From: TMED27 sp964350435
GTDB taxonomy: Bacteria > Pseudomonadota > Alphaproteobacteria > Micavibrionales > Micavibrionaceae
Assembly: GCA_964350435.1 (NCBI GenBank)
Contig: CAYGJS010000037.1
Location: forward strand, 1-17,753
Direction: 5' to 3'
Length of the DNA: 17,753 nucleotides
Shown here: piece after piece, positions 15,263-17,753 of the stretch
Numbering within the stretch: the first letter of the stretch is position 1
Layout: each line of letters starts with the position of its first letter
Notes under the pieces: generated by a model
Told to the model about the DNA's origin: nothing
The model's input: the letters and a program-made list of their open reading frames with translations, nothing else
Database searches by the model: none
Translations under genes and position numbers: made by a program

Positions 15263-16330
15263 ATGGCCGTTACTGAAGAAGCAGTTTTAAAAACTCTGGA
15301 AAAGATCCAGGCTCCGAAAAGCGGACAAAGCATTGTTGAAGCCGGCATGGTTTCGAGCATACAAATTTCAACCGGCGGCGATGTTTTATTTCTGATCGAA
15401 GTCGATCCCGAAAAGGGAGCGGCTCTTGAAACCCTGCGTTTGCAAGCCGAAAAATCTGTCTCAACTCTGAAAGGCGTTCAGAAAGTAACCGCCATTTTAA
15501 CAGCGGAGCGCCAAGCTGCAAACAACCAAACACGTACAGCCCCCCCAGACCCGCACGGCATGGAGAAGAACCCAAAACTGCTGGTGAATGCAAACCGGAT
15601 CATCGCGGTTTCCTCCGGGAAAGGCGGCGTCGGAAAATCTACAATTTCCGCGGCAATCGCAAGAAAATTGGCCAAAAATAGCCAATATAAAGTCGGAATT
15701 TTGGACGCCGATATCTACGGACCAAGCCAGCCAAAAATATTCGGACTGGAGGGTCAAAAGCCGGAATTTACAAATGAAAAAAAGATTATACCTCTGCTTG
15801 CCGATGGTGTACGTGTTATGTCGATCGGCTTCATGGTCGATAACCAGAAGGCTCTGGTATGGCGCGGACCCATGGTACAATCCGCGATTTACCAACTCTT
15901 TAGAGACGTAGAATGGGCAAGCGCGCAAAACCCTCTGGACTTTTTGATTGTCGACATGCCGCCCGGCACAGGCGATGCACAACTGACAATCGCACAAAAA
16001 ATCGACGTAGATGGCGCGATTATCGTATCAACGCCGCAGGATATCGCACTGGCCGATGCCCGCAAAGGTGTGGAAATGTATCGCACAACCGGCGTACCCA
16101 TCCTGGGCGTGATCGAAAATATGAGCACGCATATTTGCACAAATTGCGGGCATGAAGAACATATTTTCGGCCACGGGGGGGCGCAGGCAGAAGCAGAAAA
16201 ACTCGGCGTACCGTTTCTGGGAGAAATCCCCCTCTCTGCCGATATCCGCAAGGCATCAGACGCCGGCAAACCTCATAAAATACCAGACTCCCTCATCCCG
16301 GAAATCCTCAATCAATTAAAATCAAAATAA
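15263..16330 (+). CDS. apbC: Mrp/ApbC Fe-S cluster carrier ATPase
   Basis: This is a 355-residue P-loop protein that binds and transfers Fe-S clusters in the cytosol. The first 80 or so residues are a MIP18/DUF59-like domain (EEAVLKTLEKIQ, MVSSIQI). The ATPase follows, with the deviant Walker A SGKGGVGKST at about 118-127, ILDADIYGPSQPKIFGL, and the switch region IVDMPPGTGDAQLT. The CxxC that holds the cluster is at 292 and 295 (HICTNCGHEEH). I chose the ATG giving MAVTEEAV because homologues usually begin near there. A TTG at 15239 with AAGG just upstream would add eight residues. The gene converges on avd with a 15-base gap. Confidence 0.95.
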   Translation: MAVTEEAVLKTLEKIQAPKSGQSIVEAGMVSSIQISTGGDVLFLIEVDPEKGAALETLRLQAEKSVSTLKGVQKVTAILTAERQAANNQTRTAPPDPHGMEKNPKLLVNANRIIAVSSGKGGVGKSTISAAIARKLAKNSQYKVGILDADIYGPSQPKIFGLEGQKPEFTNEKKIIPLLADGVRVMSIGFMVDNQKALVWRGPMVQSAIYQLFRDVEWASAQNPLDFLIVDMPPGTGDAQLTIAQKIDVDGAIIVSTPQDIALADARKGVEMYRTTGVPILGVIENMSTHICTNCGHEEHIFGHGGAQAEAEKLGVPFLGEIPLSADIRKASDAGKPHKIPDSLIPEILNQLKSK

Positions 16331-16345
16331 CAAACAGCTCTTTTT

Positions 16346-16684
16346 TTATAAACCCTTGAACCTCCCACACCCCCACATGGCAAGGTTTTCTGTCATCTCA
16401 GACAATGCCGCATAATGGCGGCGTGGCAATATCTTCATATCGTGAGACAGGCGCATTAAAAGCTGCACTGCCTGTATCCGCTCTAATATTTCCTGAATAT
16501 GCTGTAATTTATCTTTAGCACTATTTGCCCGATAAATCAAAATCACGATTTGAATCAGCTCATCTTTGATTTTTTGACCTAAAGTGTATTTATATTCACG
16601 CGGAAAATCTTTTGTTGCGGTCATCGTACGCAACAAAATGTCGTAAGTTTGCTTATAAATTGGCAAATGCTCGTACTGCGCCAT
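16346..16684 (-). CDS. avd: Avd-like DGR accessory protein (four-helix bundle)
   Basis: This 112-residue helical, basic protein has the Avd / 23S-rRNA-intervening-sequence-protein pattern: helix 1 with LPIYKQTYDILLRTM, a central TLGQKIKDELIQIVILIYRAN, KDKLQHIQEILERIQAVQLLMRL in separate helices, and the closing ALSEMTENLAMWGCGRF. In known DGRs, Avd forms a barrel-like pentamer that binds the reverse transcriptase and template RNA and is needed for mutagenic homing. It follows the variable-region gene on the same strand, the normal DGR order. However, no reverse transcriptase comes next, only the convergent mrp gene. The Shine-Dalgarno is weak. The rRNA-inserted S23 relative is less likely, given the neighbour and the absence of rRNA. 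Confidence 0.8.
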   Translation of the reverse strand: MAQYEHLPIYKQTYDILLRTMTATKDFPREYKYTLGQKIKDELIQIVILIYRANSAKDKLQHIQEILERIQAVQLLMRLSHDMKILPRRHYAALSEMTENLAMWGCGRFKGL

Positions 16685-16740
16685 TAATTTTTACTCAGAA
16701 CAACCCAAAAAATTACGCGGAAACCGCCCCAAAAAATTTG

Positions 16741-16761
16741 AGGCCGCGCGTAGCGCGGCCT
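16741..16761 (-). terminator. 9-bp perfect GC palindrome after the DGR target gene
   Basis: AGGCCGCGC-GTA-GCGCGGCCT forms a perfect 9-bp stem with a 3-base loop, eight bases beyond the target stop codon. On the minus strand it is followed by CAAATTTTTT, so it could end transcription of the target gene before avd. It could also extrude as a cruciform serving DGR target recognition. Confidence 0.55.
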
Positions 16762-16769
16762 TTAAATGA

Positions 16770-17687
16770 TTAAATAACTAAATGACTAAAATGACTAACA
16801 ACCTTACGGTTGAAGCGCAGAGCGACTGGGCGCGAGGACAGTCTGATGCGGCCCTTATGGTCCCAAACATCGACAACACCGTCCGTGAAGTCAACAACGT
16901 ACACGTAGGACGAGCCGTCTGGGTTCTCAGTGGCCGACAACTGCCAATGGGCGTCGACAGAGCCACGTTTCGTGATGAATTCATCGCCTTGCTTGCCGAT
17001 CTTTTTTCTCTTGGAGTACAGATTAGTGTCTACCGTCACCTTGCCCGAACCAATCTCGCGGCCATGAACAAGCTGCTTCGTTGGCATAAACAGACCTGTC
17101 GTAACCTCTTTGCCGGAAGATTGCGCAAACGCGAGTAACAGCTTAATATGATTGGCAATATCTTCTTCTAAGCTAATATGGGGCGCAGTTTCAGGACGAT
17201 CAAAAACCCGCATACCGTCAAGACCGTGATAGCCTTTAATATCGCGGATTCTTGTAATGGAATCAACCCATGTGCCAAGACCGCCGCCATCAATATTGGC
17301 AAGATCCTGTGGAGAAACCAGCAATTCAGCTTTTGCCGTATCAGGAAGACCGGCCAGATACTGGCTGATTTTGTTTAGCTGCACTGTTCCGGCGCGGATA
17401 ATTGAACTACCTTTTACTTCAACACGGGAAGCGATAACGCCAGGAGCGTTTGTCTGCTCAGGGGCAGGCGCTATTAATTGCACTGTCCCATCCGTGTGGG
17501 CGATAACATTACCGCCAAAAACCGAAGTATTGCCGTCCGCTATATCAACGGTCACACGTCCATTTTCAAGCTTAACATTGCCATTACCGTCTGTTGTGAC
17601 TGTTAAACCATTAAAACGAACAACCGCAGGGCCAAAATCATCACCCAACGAAAGCTCGCGATTTTCTTTTGTTCTTGGCTCCGCCAT
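16770..17687 (-). CDS. DGR target protein with C-type-lectin-like variable C-terminus
   Basis: This is a 305-residue protein. The first 110 residues look like short beta repeats rich in Gly, Asn and Val (GNGNVKLENGRVTVDIADGN). The middle (about 110-235) is mixed, with SLEEDIANHIKLLLAFAQSSG. The last 65 residues follow the DGR variable-protein template: HWQLSATENPDGSSYVYVVDF, TDGVVDVWDHKGR, then SSRPVALRF, corresponding to the W-SATE, F-DG and RPV landmarks of C-type-lectin-fold targets. No signal peptide or transmembrane helix is visible. Thirteen residues (NRKVVSHFSHLVI) follow the usual end of the variable region, encoded across the hairpin. A strong AAAAGGA precedes the ATG by seven bases. 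The ligand and location are unknown. Confidence 0.8.
   Translation of the reverse strand: MAEPRTKENRELSLGDDFGPAVVRFNGLTVTTDGNGNVKLENGRVTVDIADGNTSVFGGNVIAHTDGTVQLIAPAPEQTNAPGVIASRVEVKGSSIIRAGTVQLNKISQYLAGLPDTAKAELLVSPQDLANIDGGGLGTWVDSITRIRDIKGYHGLDGMRVFDRPETAPHISLEEDIANHIKLLLAFAQSSGKEVTTGLFMPTKQLVHGREIGSGKVTVDTNLYSKRKKIGKQGDEFITKRGSVDAHWQLSATENPDGSSYVYVVDFTDGVVDVWDHKGRIRLSSRPVALRFNRKVVSHFSHLVI
16799..16812 (-). other. GNRA-loop hairpin at the end of the variable region
   Basis: On the coding strand, CAACC-GTAA-GGTTG makes a perfect 5-bp stem with a GNRA-type tetraloop, directly after the GC-rich end of the variable region. Short hairpins with 4-base loops just downstream of the variable repeat are part of target recognition in studied DGRs, such as the Bordetella phage BPP-1 system. 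This matches in place and form. Confidence 0.55.
16812..16961 (-). other. Putative DGR variable region (VR)
   Basis: This is the segment coding for residues 243-292 of the target protein. Of the 25 codons for residues 257-281, 20 end in C or T, as expected if adenines of AAC/AAT template codons had been mutated at the first two positions. The 3' end is GC-rich and would serve as the initiation-of-mutagenic-homing part. The boundaries are estimates, because no template repeat is present in the window for alignment. Confidence 0.6.
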
Positions 17688-17703
17688 TGTATATTCCTTT
17701 TGG

Positions 17704-17719
17704 GGCTGTACCAGATAAC
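17704..17719 (+). repeat. 16-bp direct repeat, right copy
   Basis: GGCTGTACCAGATAAC sits 16 bases upstream of the DGR target start and matches 10377-10392 exactly in the same orientation. Read from the target gene, it lies in the 5' leader or promoter zone. It might mark the edge of an insertion element that continues past the right end of the window. Confidence 0.4.
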
Positions 17720-17753
17720 TAGCCCATATAATGTTTAACCCATTGTTTAATTT

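Noticed and set aside
16331..16345. Space for a reverse transcriptase or template repeat between avd and mrp
   Set aside because: Only 15 bases are available, and mrp is intact, so no DGR engine or remnant can be hidden there.
1..17753. tRNA, rRNA or CRISPR array
   Set aside because: No cloverleaf, conserved rRNA segment or regularly spaced repeat series was seen on reading both strands by eye.

Overview
The window looks like chromosome of an alphaproteobacterium of middling GC content. The evidence is the hflK-hflC-degP order, an Mrp/ApbC with an N-terminal MIP18-like domain, and the general style of the proteins. I cannot name a genus from sequence alone. Most of the window is compactly packed core and metabolic genes. 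The right end (about 16.3-17.75 kb) is an accessory locus that looks like part of a diversity-generating retroelement (DGR).

Left part (1-6.3 kb): two translationally coupled EamA/DMT-type transporters point right. A MAPEG-family membrane protein and a small exported protein point left. An orphan FlgC-like flagellar rod protein, a formyltransferase-fold enzyme and the translational GTPase TypA/BipA point right. The formyltransferase gene and typA are each preceded by a copy of the same hairpin-forming element. The outer stem of this element changes in a compensatory way between copies, and its right end supplies the Shine-Dalgarno sequence.

Middle (6.3-10.4 kb): a large membrane protein fused to a spermidine-synthase-like methyltransferase-fold domain points left and meets typA tail to tail. 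It is followed by a rightward three-gene unit: a DCC/DUF393 thiol-disulfide protein, an unrecognised 147-residue protein and an HTTM membrane protein.

Right-middle (10.4-16.3 kb): a leftward operon-like run of hflK, hflC, degP/Do protease and miaA covers membrane protein quality control and tRNA modification. It diverges from mrp/apbC, an Fe-S cluster carrier ATPase.

Right end: on the minus strand is a 305-residue protein whose C-terminus has the layout of a C-type-lectin-like DGR variable region. A GNRA-loop hairpin follows the variable region and then a 9-bp GC palindrome. Next comes an Avd-like four-helix accessory protein. Neither a reverse transcriptase nor a template repeat is present in the window, because avd runs straight into the convergent mrp gene. 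The locus is therefore a satellite target-plus-avd cassette served from elsewhere, a decayed DGR, or a DGR whose remaining parts lie beyond the right edge. This is the most interesting item. A 16-bp sequence just upstream of the target gene recurs exactly at 10377-10392.
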